DNA from: Hypomesus transpacificus
Lineage: Eukaryota; Chordata; Actinopteri; Osmeriformes; Osmeridae
Direction of reading: 5' to 3'
Length of the DNA: 64,000 nt
Assembly (NCBI RefSeq): GCF_021917145.1
Contig: NC_061073.1
Location: forward strand, 15,597,507 to 15,661,506
Under the pieces are notes generated by a model. It was not told the origin of the DNA. It was given only the letters and a program-made list of their open reading frames with translations, and did no database searches. This document shows positions 50,641 through 61,820 of this stretch, piece after piece (the stretch's first letter is position 1; each line of letters begins with the position of its first letter). A program made the position numbers and the translations under genes.

Positions 50641-53600
50641 AACAGCACATTGCCATGACCGTAATGTTCTGATTTAGCGCAACAGATCAGCGCTTTGGTT
50701 CATTTACAACTCTGAACTAGGGTTTCTACATCGGACAAAACTACCATGAAGGACTTCACTTATGGCATGATGATATATAATAGTGTAGCTTATATATTTA
50801 TCCATTATGTCAGTAAAGGAGAGGTTTTATTTTCTGTATAGCTTACAAGTGGTCTCATAAAATGGCTCACCGGTGCATCTCATCGTCCAAAAAGTGGTGT
50901 GCGCATATACTAGGTTATGTTGGTAACCAAAATCGCGTAACTTTGCGAGTTAAAGAGTCCTCTGTGTACATTGGATCTAAAACCTTTCTTTTCAGGTGTC
51001 TTAATGATGCCTGACCGAAACAAGCACAGTCTAAATCAGAACCAATCAAATTAGCTACATTGAAGCATAATGTTCAACTGTATAAGGCGGATACAACAAT
51101 ACGATTTGTATTGTTATGAACCAATGCGTTTACCGAGTATGAGTATATATTTTTTGCTTTGTCATGCTTTATGAGCAAGTGATGGTTTATTTTATTGTCT
51201 TTAAAAATATATATACAGTTTTACTTTGCAAAATCCACGTTATTGATTAGGTGTATGCGTGCTTTATCATAAAAGCTGGTATTTTAGTATGTACAATCTA
51301 CTACGCCTCCGCTCAATGACCCCCAGCAGGGGGCAGTAATATTTAGTCCACAACTATGCTTTGTTCTTGATTAGATATTTTAAAACACATTTATATAATA
51401 TACATTCTCCTACATGTATCCGTCTTGGCATGGGCCCCTTATTTCCTATGAATTTATAGGCTGTTCCAGAGTTACCGTTCCACAGTTTACGGTAAGGGTT
51501 AGAAAATACAAAAAACATATTTTTATTTAGTTTTTAAAATATATAATCTTAGGGTGAAGGGTGAAAGTCTAAAGCAAACTAAAGTCTTAAGAATATAGAA
51601 ACAGCTCACAAAGGAGTTGGCAAATACAGGAAGCAGTTAACATGGCTGCACGGCTCTTTGATTGTGCTTCTCCACTGAAAGGGTGTTTTCTTTTAGGGAT
51701 AATACTGATTATAGGAGGATCCCAAGGGAAAGTGAAGCTCCCTTTTAACGAATGACTCATTTCCGTAGCCTGCTGTATTTCAGTCAGACAACACATTTAG
51801 CCAGAAACAGTTGACCTTATTTCCAGCCAGAGAAGTCAGATTGCATCTGGGTCTGACTACTGGTCTCCAGTATATGTGACGTTGAAGTTCTCTACAAGAT
51901 TGTCCTTGCGGTTCTCTGCTCTCTGGGCCTGTTGTGAATCATATTGATGTCCACTATGAAATAAACATTTTGAGGGGTTCAGGCTTGGTGCTTTAAAAAA
52001 GGAGCACATTTTTTCAGATGAGACAGGAAACAGTGGTTGTTGGTCTGGTTGTTGCTGTTCCAGAATCAAACAGTCAACAACTTACCTCGAAATCTTTAAT
52101 GACAGGAAATAGGCTTGCATGTCTGTGTTTATGTAGTCTTCAATGCATGACTACCTTTGTGCTGCAAGGAGACTAATTAGGCTGTAGACTGAGAACTGAC
52201 CAAAAGACTTTCTAGGTCCGGTATGGTATATAATCAAATTGATATAGAAGTAATGTCTCACATTAAATACGATGGCCCTGTCTCAACATGATGTGCAATT
52301 AAATGTTGCATTCTTTGACCCAATTCCCCTGTAATCCACAAATGAAACAATTAAACAATTGGTGTCTAACAGTTTTACTGTTTATTTAGTACTGACCCTA
52401 ATTTTCCATTTGCCCTAAAATTCCACACAGCCTTCAACTCTATAATGCTCTCAATGGCAAACACACCAAACAGGAAGTCAGACATGAGTGACACCATTTC
52501 CCAGAAGGTTGTCTAGATTTTTAACTGTTTGCCTCCCAATAATTTTGCTGCTAGAAATTGACGAAATATGGAAAGTAAAGTTTGTATATTCTGTTCTAAG
52601 AGATGTGTATCACGTAGGAAGAGGCAACTGTTTCAACAGGTTATTTTGACTGCAATTCTCTGTATTGTCACGTATATTAGATGTTGTCTGAGATTAGATG
52701 TTCTTTCATTATTCAATACAAAGAGACGTGTTGCAATAGATTTACAATAACAGTCCTTGTTTCATGTCTCCTTGGGAGAAGTGTTTATGTACGGTACAAG
52801 TAAATAAGACAAATATGAAACCTTAAAGTACAATGCAAGGCTGTCAAGAAAAGACAACACTACATTTCTATGATACTATTTGAGCTCTGTTACTTGTGTT
52901 AAGTTGAGCCATCTGGAGTCAGGACATCCAGGTTAGGGTGCTATGGGTGGTAACAAACTGCTGCAGGCTTCCTTGTCCTCCAGGAAAGCCCTGTCTTACT
53001 TGTTTATTGCACATCCTCTCAGCATGCCCTGTCAAATCTACAGGAAACAGAGAATGATTAAGTCAGCATAGACAGTTTGAAACATGTCATATAAGTCAAA
53101 TTCTTAATATTCTCTTCCTCAACACACAGGTTTACTCAACTCGGAAGGAGACCATCATACGACTTAAAACAAAGAGTCAAACTACAAGTCTCTATCTCAA
53201 ATTGCCCCAGGTGCAGTTGGCACAATGTAAGCAACCTCGAATGCTCTCCTCTGGAGACCCCTCGTCAGCCAACTGGATCCACCACCCAACCAGGCTCCAG
53301 CGTTTAGCCACTGGCTGTGTTCAGCCTTCATTTAGCATCTGTCGGCTGAGTTATACCCATCCTACCTGGTGTGTCAAGGTGCTTTATCTCCCTACCCAGT
53401 CCAACTGCTGTCTCAGGCCCCAACAGCCAGCCCAGCATCCCTGGAAGGAGATAAGAAGCTTTTCAGACAGAATTGGTAAGGGTGGGTGTAAATACACAGA
53501 TAGTGTGGAGAGAGAGAGATAGGTCCCCTTGCTCTGGTTAGGTACGATTAAAGTAAAGTTACATCACAGTCAAACTGGATTAATGGGTGTAGTTTTGTAA

Positions 53601-54382
53601 GTAAAGCACATCAACACAGCCAGGGTCTGTGTCTCAGAAGGTCTAATGTGCTTAAAAAAAATTGTTCCTTGTTATTTGTTTTGTGTACAGGGTCATTTGT
53701 CGAACTCGTGTCGTGTTTAGTCACGACTCATTTCATGGGTGGTGGAACGTAAAATCCCTCTCCAGCTGCTATCTGTCACTTTAAGAACGATTTCCCCCCA
53801 TTGTTGAACAGTCGTGAGCAGGAAGCAGGGACATGAAACCAGAGACGAGGGGGCGATGTATTTAAAAACACGATGCCGCACAATAACGAGACCGCTGCTT
53901 TCATTCTTGGTACTATAAAGTCAGGGCATGAGGGCAATAGAGAAGCTCTAAAGAGGTGACTTATAGGCAAGGATGTTGTTTACTGATTGAACGCAAACAG
54001 GGACGTCTATGGCACACGTGCCGTTAATTAAATTTAATTGGGTTATACGCACTTCTGAAATATTTTCTGAATGTCATATTGCCCCAGGAAATGGTGAGAC
54101 CGCTGTAGCCTCCATCATCGCAGCACCGTCACGTCACATTTGCCTGTGATGTTACCCGCTGGACTTCATTATTGATGGACGCATAAACGACGATCGAATC
54201 CGCGCGCCACTGACGTCCCCATTATTAGGCTATACAGCAGGTGCAGTGCGTCCTACACCGTTACAGACTACGTGGTCTACACTGGAGAATTATTTGACTT
54301 TATTGACACAACGTGCAAGCTGAATCACAGAACAGGTTTGGTTGAAACTTGGACATATCAACCTGAAAGACATATTGATGCT
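50641..54382. promoter_or_regulatory. caprin1-lmo2 intergenic region and lmo2 5' region
   Basis: About 3.7 kb with no coding exon I can support. A strong CTCF-like match lies at 51321-51340. TTATCT at 53384-53389 and an ETS-GATA-like GGAAGGAGATAAG at 53443-53455 are candidate blood-enhancer sites. In mammals lmo2 is driven by promoters and enhancers spread over this same interval, which makes regulatory content likely (family knowledge plus inference). Confidence 0.4.
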
Positions 54383-55505
54383 ATGTCTTCCGCTATTGAG
54401 AGAAAGACGCTCGAGGCCAATGAGTAAGTTGTTCATAACGTTTTCATTTTTTTTTTTTATAAGACGTTGCACAGGCGTGTTAAATTCAAGGACGCATGAA
54501 AGCCCCAGGGCTGCCTATATTCATAGTGTTGATGAATAATTGTTCAGGCTTCTAAACAGTATTTCCGTGGTAATGCTGTTCAAAGCCGGTTTTGAATTGA
54601 TATTACATTCTGAGTGGGGAAAAGGAAAATGGAAATTAATTATTTGTAGATGAACCAGACTAGGCACATTTTATAGCAGACCTAGATTGTTGTTTTCAGT
54701 TCACAATGTGTTTGTATTTACATTATATATTATATATGTTATATTTTCTATGAATTCAGAACAGTTCAGCAGAATTCAGAATGGATTAACTTGGCTCACT
54801 TCCATCAGTTAAACAAGCTTTTGTTAATACCAATTATACTCGTTAATCCATTTTCCTTGATTGTTGGTTAAAATCGGTCTTGTGCTGCCCATTGCCACCA
54901 GAGAGCCAGTGGATGAGGTCCTCCAGATGCCCCCAGCTCTGCTGTCATGTGGCGGCTGCCAGCAGAGCATCGGGGACCGCTTCTTCCTGAAGGCCATCGA
55001 GCAGTACTGGCACGAAGACTGTCTGAGCTGTGACCTGTGTGGTTGTAGGCTTGGCGAGGTCGGCCGCAGGCTTTACTTCAAACTGGGACGCAAGTTGTGT
55101 CGTAGAGACTACCTCAGGTTGGTGTGGTACCTTTTACCAGATAATCTAGCCACGTCTGTGTCTCTATAGCGAAATAATAATATTGTGTTGGTCTACTCAT
55201 TCGTACCTCAAGGCATATGTGTCCTTTTTCCAGCTCGAAACTCTTGCGTTCTCTGAAACTTTCCCTGTCTTTCTCCACCCAGGCTGTTTGGGCAGGACGG
55301 GCTGTGTGCGTCATGCGAGAAGCGGATCCGTGCGTTTGAGATGACTATGCGTGTGAGAGACAAGGTCTACCACCTGGAGTGCTTCAAATGTGCAGCCTGC
55401 CAGAAGCACTTTTGTGTAGGTGACCGCTACCTGCTCATCAACTCGGACATTGTCTGTGAACAGGACATTTTTGAGTGGACCAAACTCAATAGCAACATTG
55501 TCTGA
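54383..55505 (+). CDS. lmo2: LIM domain only 2 (159 aa, 3 coding exons)
   Basis: Exons are 54383-54423, 54902-55117 and 55283-55505, all GT-AG and in phase. They give 159 aa; the human short isoform is 158. LMO2 is a nuclear bridging protein with no DNA binding of its own. It joins TAL1/E-protein, GATA1/2 and LDB1 in haematopoietic and endothelial progenitors. The N-terminus MSSAIERK is diagnostic. LIM1 starts near residue 30 (CGGC, then [10 protein letters not shown] and CRRDYLRL). LIM2 starts near 94 (CASCEKRI, then [12 protein letters not shown] and VCEQD). The Cys/His/Asp zinc ligands of all four zinc sites appear present. No truncation is seen. The neighbour order nat10-caprin1-lmo2 matches mammals. 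Confidence 0.97.
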
Positions 55506-55796
55506 AGACTGGTTCCTTCGTGGAACCATCTTATCGTCTGTGGTCTGTGGTGTCATAAGGATGGTTTCACCAGTGCAGGTGAAATCATGAAGGCTCCACA
55601 AAGAAAATGGAAATGCAAAACAATGCTTTACATGCAATAATTCCTGATCCTACACAAATACACTGTTTTATAGAGATTTTAACTAAATGTAAATGTTTCT
55701 GAAATTTGTTGTAGTCTATACACTGTTGTATAATCGCTCAGAAATGGGTTTGGGAACTTTTTGGGAGTCATATTTTTGTATGTTCTTGGAAATAAC

Positions 55797-55802
55797 AATA
55801 AA
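55797..55802 (+). terminator. lmo2: lmo2 poly(A) signal
   Basis: AATAAA lies about 292 bases after the lmo2 stop in an AT-rich stretch and is the first clear signal downstream. Confidence 0.65.
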
Positions 55803-55809
55803 TTGGTTG

Positions 55810-58440
55810 TCCGATCAGTGAGTATACACCATGTTGTCTAAATTAGGCCTGTAGCACCTCCTGGTGGTCAATAACTGGCTCAAACTCCCACATCTTTGGG
55901 GTTTGTTTTTCTTTCTAATAACTATTTGCCATAAGGTGTTTGAACTCTGACTGGAAGTATTTGAGAATTGGAACCATGTGGCCCATCCGCAATATCATAG
56001 GAATGGCCAATCACATTGCATAATCAACACACTTTCAATTGCATGTATACATTATTCAAGGCTTTTACGTCTTCTTTCAATTTCGGACTTCAGTGTTTTC
56101 ATTTTAGTTTAGCTGTTTGTCGTGCATCACCAAAAGAAAACATCTCATGGATCCGTCAGTTTGTCAGGACATACCACAAGAGGCCACCAGAGGTCACCAG
56201 AGGCTTGAGTTAACAGACGTCCTCAAACATTAAGGAGTTGAGCAGGTATCAGTTGGACACTGCTGTCTAGAACACCAATATTCAAGATGAAAAGTCTTAT
56301 CTGACAAGGCGTAAATCCTGCTGTTTGTTAAAATAGGCTCCGTAATTTTTTTAAACTCTCTTTCAGAAAGGCTGGTAGAGATGGAGAATAGAGTTTGGAA
56401 TGAGGTCATGTTTTTCCCGGTCTACAATTTGTCAAAGTTGTTGAGAACCCAGTTCTGTCCAAATCTGGTGGCATCACGTTGGTCCTGCCCTCCTATTCAT
56501 CATGTCTGCCAGCTTTCAGCCCACAAAACGTGATTTGTCGGAACAATCCCACAAGCCCCTGCCACCCCCAGTTATCTTCTATAGTAAGTCTTAATGCAAG
56601 TAAGTGAAGCCATGGATCCTGCTTGCCTGTGAGGTCGTGAAAAAAAGGCTTGAATATGTCACATTACACGTTGGAAGACGCAGTGCTAACAGACACTAAC
56701 AAGTAGTTTGAGAATGTGATCGGGAAACAATTTGGGCCACATGGACGGTGGACAGGAAAATGAAGAGAAGATGAAGGAAAAAAGCTCAGTACAGAAGCCT
56801 TAAGAGTGAGAAAGATGTGTTCTCTGGGTGATCTGTCTATAGCTCACTGGATGATGGGATGATGAAGGATTGGACTTCCATTGGAACAGAACCCACCCAT
56901 GCTGAAATGAGCTGCACACACGCACACGCACTAACTCAAGCATAGAACTCTGTTCACTGTTAATTACATTTACCCACGTAAGTAATGGTAACACAATGGC
57001 TAAAAAAGTACTAGCGATGGAAGAATCTGCACTCAAAGAGGCAGATCATGTATTCTATGCTGATTGAAGTGTGGCATAGCTGCTGTCTAGGTAAGATGCA
57101 GACTTCCCCTGGTAGAAATGTCACAAACTCATCGCTGAGCCAGGCTACCCAGATCATGCTCTGATAACGCAGCCTCGCTCCAGACTGTAGGAATCCGAGC
57201 ACAGTTCACTGGGTTTAAGAAGACTGAAGCCGTGGAGAAGCTGCCCGTTTCTCCTCACGACATCCCCACAGAACATCCAAGCCCCCCCCAGAGCACCAGG
57301 CAGGGCACCAGCCAAGCCGCCTGCTTTCCATCCTGCAGCTTTCATCCAGAAGCCTGAAGACTGAGCGGGCCTGAGCCTTACCAGAGCGCCGGCCTGACTC
57401 ACACACCAGCCTCAGTGGAACTCAATAAAGCCCTGTGCCTTTGGTGTCATCCTCAGCAGCTGCAGACAAGGCCGGGAGTGTAGTGCTGTGTTTGTGTGCA
57501 GAAGGGGGCCTGGTTCGTCTCCATTGCCCACGTCACAGCAGGCCAGCGAGGGTAAAAACCTAAAAACATCCAGCTGTGCTCATGGAAACCGAGGAGGCTT
57601 TTCTGAGGACGAAACCGCAATGTGCTGTGCCTTGTTTCTGTCAAACGGCTCACCCACATCCCACGCCAGTGACCACCACACATCGTGCCCCTGCTCATGC
57701 CATGGCGCGATGCTTCCTGTGGACAGCAGGTGGCGATACTGTGTTAAGAAGGCAGAATGAATGGATGGATGAATTATAATATCTAACTGTACTTATAGGA
57801 ATCTCTGTTTTTCTGTGGCCTGATGGTCTGTGGCACCACCATTGGGCACTTTTATTGCACAATTATTAATTATTATTTATTTATTATTAATAGTTGCTGA
57901 ACACGCCCCTTTTATGCATTAACACCGAATCAACTCATAGCATCTTAATCACCAACTACATCATGGGCACAGGCATCCCGAGCATGGGTACTGCACTAGT
58001 CTAACAATAAGGCAGGAATCTCTGTACGTTTGTGCCTGTGGCTCGATTATCTCGAGAATCGGGGGCTGTATGAACAAAGTTAAAATGTGCCATCAGCTCA
58101 GGACCCAAAGACGTGCACAGTAGAGTGTGAAAAAGGTTCGGATGAGCAACAAATAAATATATAATGTGGACGCATTGGCCGCCATGTTGTGCTTCACTCC
58201 GCTTAAACGAAGCTGCAGTCAAGCAATTATCTGCAACGCGTACGTGATTAATCACAGCATGATCTGTCAGTGTCAGAAAGGATCTGATGAAACCAGCTAA
58301 CTGCCATTGATCATGCCCGCCTTAGATTTCACTTACACTCACACTTTATCAGATGGAGCTAATTGGTAACATACTTTGTCTGTGGTCTTCAGAGGTCTGT
58401 CTGTCAGGAACCACATTCCTGCCGCGATCTCTGATAGCCC
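55810..58440. other. Intergenic DNA downstream of lmo2
   Basis: No coding exon or RNA gene is supported. A CTCF-like match (ACAGCAGGTGGCGATACT) lies at 57723-57740. Short open frames show no family signature. Confidence 0.4.
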
Positions 58441-58454
58441 ACAGCGCCTGCTGT

Positions 58455-58755
58455 CTGGGGGAGGGGATGGGGACGGGGGTGGAGGTGGAGGTAAGGGAGG
58501 GGGGTGGGGGTGGAGGTAAGGGAGGGGGGTGAAGGTGGAGGTAAGGGAGGGGGGTGGAGGTAAGGGAGGGGGGTGGGGGTGGAGGTAAGGGAGGGGGGTG
58601 AAGGTGGAGGTAAGGGAGGGGGGTGGAGGTGGAGGTAAGGGACGGGGGTGGAGGTGGAGGTAAGGGAGGGGGGTGGGGGTGGAGGTAAGGGAGGGGGGTG
58701 AAGGTGGAGGTAAGGGAGGGGGGTGGAGGTGGCGATGAGGAGGGTGGAGGTGGTT
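58455..58755 (+). repeat. G-rich minisatellite, units of GGTGGAGGTAAGGGAGGGG
   Basis: About 300 bases of tandem units of roughly 17-24 bases, variants of GGTGGAGGTAAGGGAGGGGG with GGGGGTGG or GTGAAGG insertions. The plus strand is almost pure purine plus T and rich in G triplets. The minus strand reads as a Pro/Leu/Thr/Ser repeat in open frames, which I treat as a composition effect. Confidence 0.93.
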
Positions 58756-58799
58756 GAGGAAGTTTGAGTAGTGGGTCATTTGGGACTGGGGGGGTGTAC

Positions 58800-58820
58800 T
58801 GTGTGTGTGTGTGTGTGTGT
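58800..58820. repeat. Short (GT)n microsatellite
   Basis: A GT run of about 10 units lies just after the G-rich minisatellite. Confidence 0.85.
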
Positions 58821-58859
58821 GGTGTGCACACAGCAGCACACTCGGAGATGGATGAGTGA

Positions 58860-61714
58860 GTAATAAGCGTGCATCCTTAAACTCTCCCTGGACGTGTGTT
58901 CTGACTGGAGTAAATATGTGTTGAGGATTTATGGGCTGATGGACCACTGGGGCCTCCTGCAAACCTCCAGAACTGAACTGTCTCCCTGCTTGCTGCCCCG
59001 GGTTTCTACCTCTTTCACACTTTTTTTCCGATCTTGGTTTCTTTCTTTGTTCTTTACTCCCCTCTCTTCTCCTGATGTTCTCTTTGGAATTTTCATATTT
59101 TCTTTTCTCGTCTCCTTCCCTGCATCCTCTCAGGACTCAGTGCACAGATGTCTGCATGTGTAAGGGGATGGATTTTCAAATAGTAATGATTATCACATCT
59201 GATCTTCCTCTGACCTAGGCCACATGTCAATCTAGAGGGCTAGGAGACCACACCATAGGTATCAATCAGAACACACACACATGCATGCATACACACACAC
59301 ACACATTACAATCTCGGGCTCGTTCTGCAGGTCATTCAAGAGCAGTTGTATTTATGATTGACATATCTCACACTCTGACTCAACAATAATCTACTTCAAG
59401 TTAGTAAAATTGCTCAAATACTACAGATGGATCACACAGTCCGTGGTGCAAACTGTTGCAAATCTGCCTCAAGACCATCTATATCTTTTACATATGTTTC
59501 TTGGGCGGTAAGTCATTGTTCCCTCTGAAATGATCCCCACATGTGGAGCAGTGTTTCTGGCTTGTGATGAACCAGGCCCAGTGTGGACCAGGGCCCAGAG
59601 AGTCGTCGCTTCACACATGCAGAGAAAGCACAGTATGGTCACTGGTCACTACTTACTACCCTGAGCCCGACTCATACAGACCTTGGGGCTTTCAGCAGAC
59701 AGCGTGAGGTACTGGGAACATATCCATAGAGAAAAGCTATGCAACTGTACAAACACAATCGAACACCGTATGTACTGTTTGAGTTGGTAGTATTTCACAA
59801 CATAATGGTCTGATTTAGTTATTGTACTGAGTTTTTCCTGAACCCTTGCTCGTTGACGCTCCTCTCAAGGGGATGTTAAGACCAGAGGTGATGACAAGGA
59901 CTCATTCGAGGACCTCTGAGAATATCTCTTAGCATACATCAGGTCCCATGGTCTGCTCTGACATAACCCCAGGTCAGAAATAGTAACTGTCTGGACTAAA
60001 GAATATGGATGTAAAACTATAATCAACAGGATTATATATATATATATACACACATCGCAGATTCATTATTTTTAAGTTCTACAGAGGAGGAAAATGAGCT
60101 TGTACAACATGAGAACATTCTTGAAGTTAAAGGATGACTGTGAGTGAGTGGGTACCATCTATGGGGATAAAGATTAAACAGTTTTCTGGGATGAAAAGGG
60201 AGAGATCTAGAATGTGAAGATTAAACCTGTAGTACTGACCGAATAAATGATTCTTCATTACACCAAGTATGTTCGACAGTTCATTACCTTTTAATGTACC
60301 TGCCTTTCCCTAACTATAGCATCATTCTGTAGGGCTGGGAGGTTTACTGGCGCATGACCCTCCATTCTGTCTCCTCTTCTTCATTAGTCATTACGTAGCT
60401 TATATCTACATTTTTAAATCAACAAAATCCTTCTTGTACTTGTGATAACACAATTTGTTCAAGTATAAATCACAAGTTCTGGGCCATCATTTACAGTGGA
60501 TGAGCTTAACACTGGAATCATAGCCGTGTGCCGTAAATCTATACGGCACCCCCATGTACCCCATAGCATACATCAGTGAAAAACCAGACCATTTCCTGGA
60601 AGTAGACCGTGGCAATGTACAGTATTTCTTTCATGATATAAATGGAGAAAAGTCCAATTAAGGTGGTGGAAAAAAGCAGCTACTGGCTTTTCAAAAGCAG
60701 TGCAGATGTGCAGGTGAGCGAGAGGGCGGTGAGGCTTGGCCGTGCCGTGTTGTCGGGCTCGCTGCAATTTCCGCCTCTAATTGGACTTCCCGCGCCATGC
60801 CTGCTTCCAATCAGCCCACGCCACTCTGAGCTGGGCCAGAACAGGACCAGAGAGGCCCATCTCTCACCACAAGCCCTCCACTCTGATAGGACTATAGATA
60901 ATGAACTTCAACTGCAAAATCCATAAGCATTTCTGACAGGAATTTGTGGCTCTGTAAACAGCATGTTGTATTTGCACAGCTTTGGACAGCTTGTCTGGAG
61001 GTACAGTCCCGTCCTGGCAGCATGGACAAAGGCATCCAAACTCGACCCCTGTTGCCTTGCAGGAGCCCTGCTGTTTTGCCACCCACCTCGCCTCAACGAT
61101 TCTCCTCACCCCCTAAACTGAATCCTACAGTAATGCTAGTCGTTCAGGAATCCTGGAATGCCGTGTTGAGTACAGAGATACCCTTCCCCCTGGGTCTCCC
61201 TCTCTCCAGGACCCGCCTCACCTGGAACCAATCTGTAACACAATCAAAGTGTCCTGACATAAAAGCTCAGTTCCTCTCTTTCATTCTCGGATACTCTCCC
61301 GACATTCTCTCCTTCTATCTCATAGATGGAAACCCGTTTTCAGGCTTTAGATTACACTTGTGGGAACCTTTCTTTTCAAATTATGCTAATTGACTTGGAT
61401 AATTCTTGTGGGCTTTTTTATTCCAGTGAACACTAGAAAATTGTGTCTCAAAACAAGCAGTGCTCATTGGACGATTTACAGATTAACCAGTTGCATGCAA
61501 AGAATCTAAACACATTCTTGAGTGGGCATTGCATATGCCTTTCGTCTTGCATTCGTGGGGGAAAGATCTAGATTTGACATCAGTCCAAAAGTGGAAGAAC
61601 ATATTAAAAAGAGAATAATCCTTTTGAAAACATTCCTTTGTTACAGAAATGTCTGAGAGAGCTCTGGCTGCCCAGCTAAGAGATGTCCCTCACAGATCTG
61701 GAGCAGGCTCAGCA
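58860..61714. other. Intergenic stretch without a recognised gene
   Basis: Contains CA repeats at about 59273-59304 and a TA run near 60034-60048. No coding exon, RNA gene or clear mobile element is seen. Confidence 0.45.
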
Positions 61715-61820
61715 CAGCAAGCCCAGAACAGCAGGCTCAGGACAGCAGGCCCAGGACAGCAGGCCCAGGACAGCAGGTCCAGGACAGCAGGCCCAGGACA
61801 GCAGGCCCAGGACAGCAGGG
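61715..61820 (+). repeat. 14-bp minisatellite, about 7 copies
   Basis: The unit AGGACAGCAGGCCC repeats about seven times with few changes (AGAACAGCAGGCTC, GGTCC). The 14-base unit is not a multiple of three, so all frames read different repeats and no protein function is implied. Confidence 0.92.

Noticed and set aside
58339-58962. Proline/leucine-rich open frames on the minus strand as an extensin-like or mucin-like gene
   Set aside because: The frames arise from the G-rich minisatellite read in reverse; two overlapping frames are equally open, which points to composition rather than coding.
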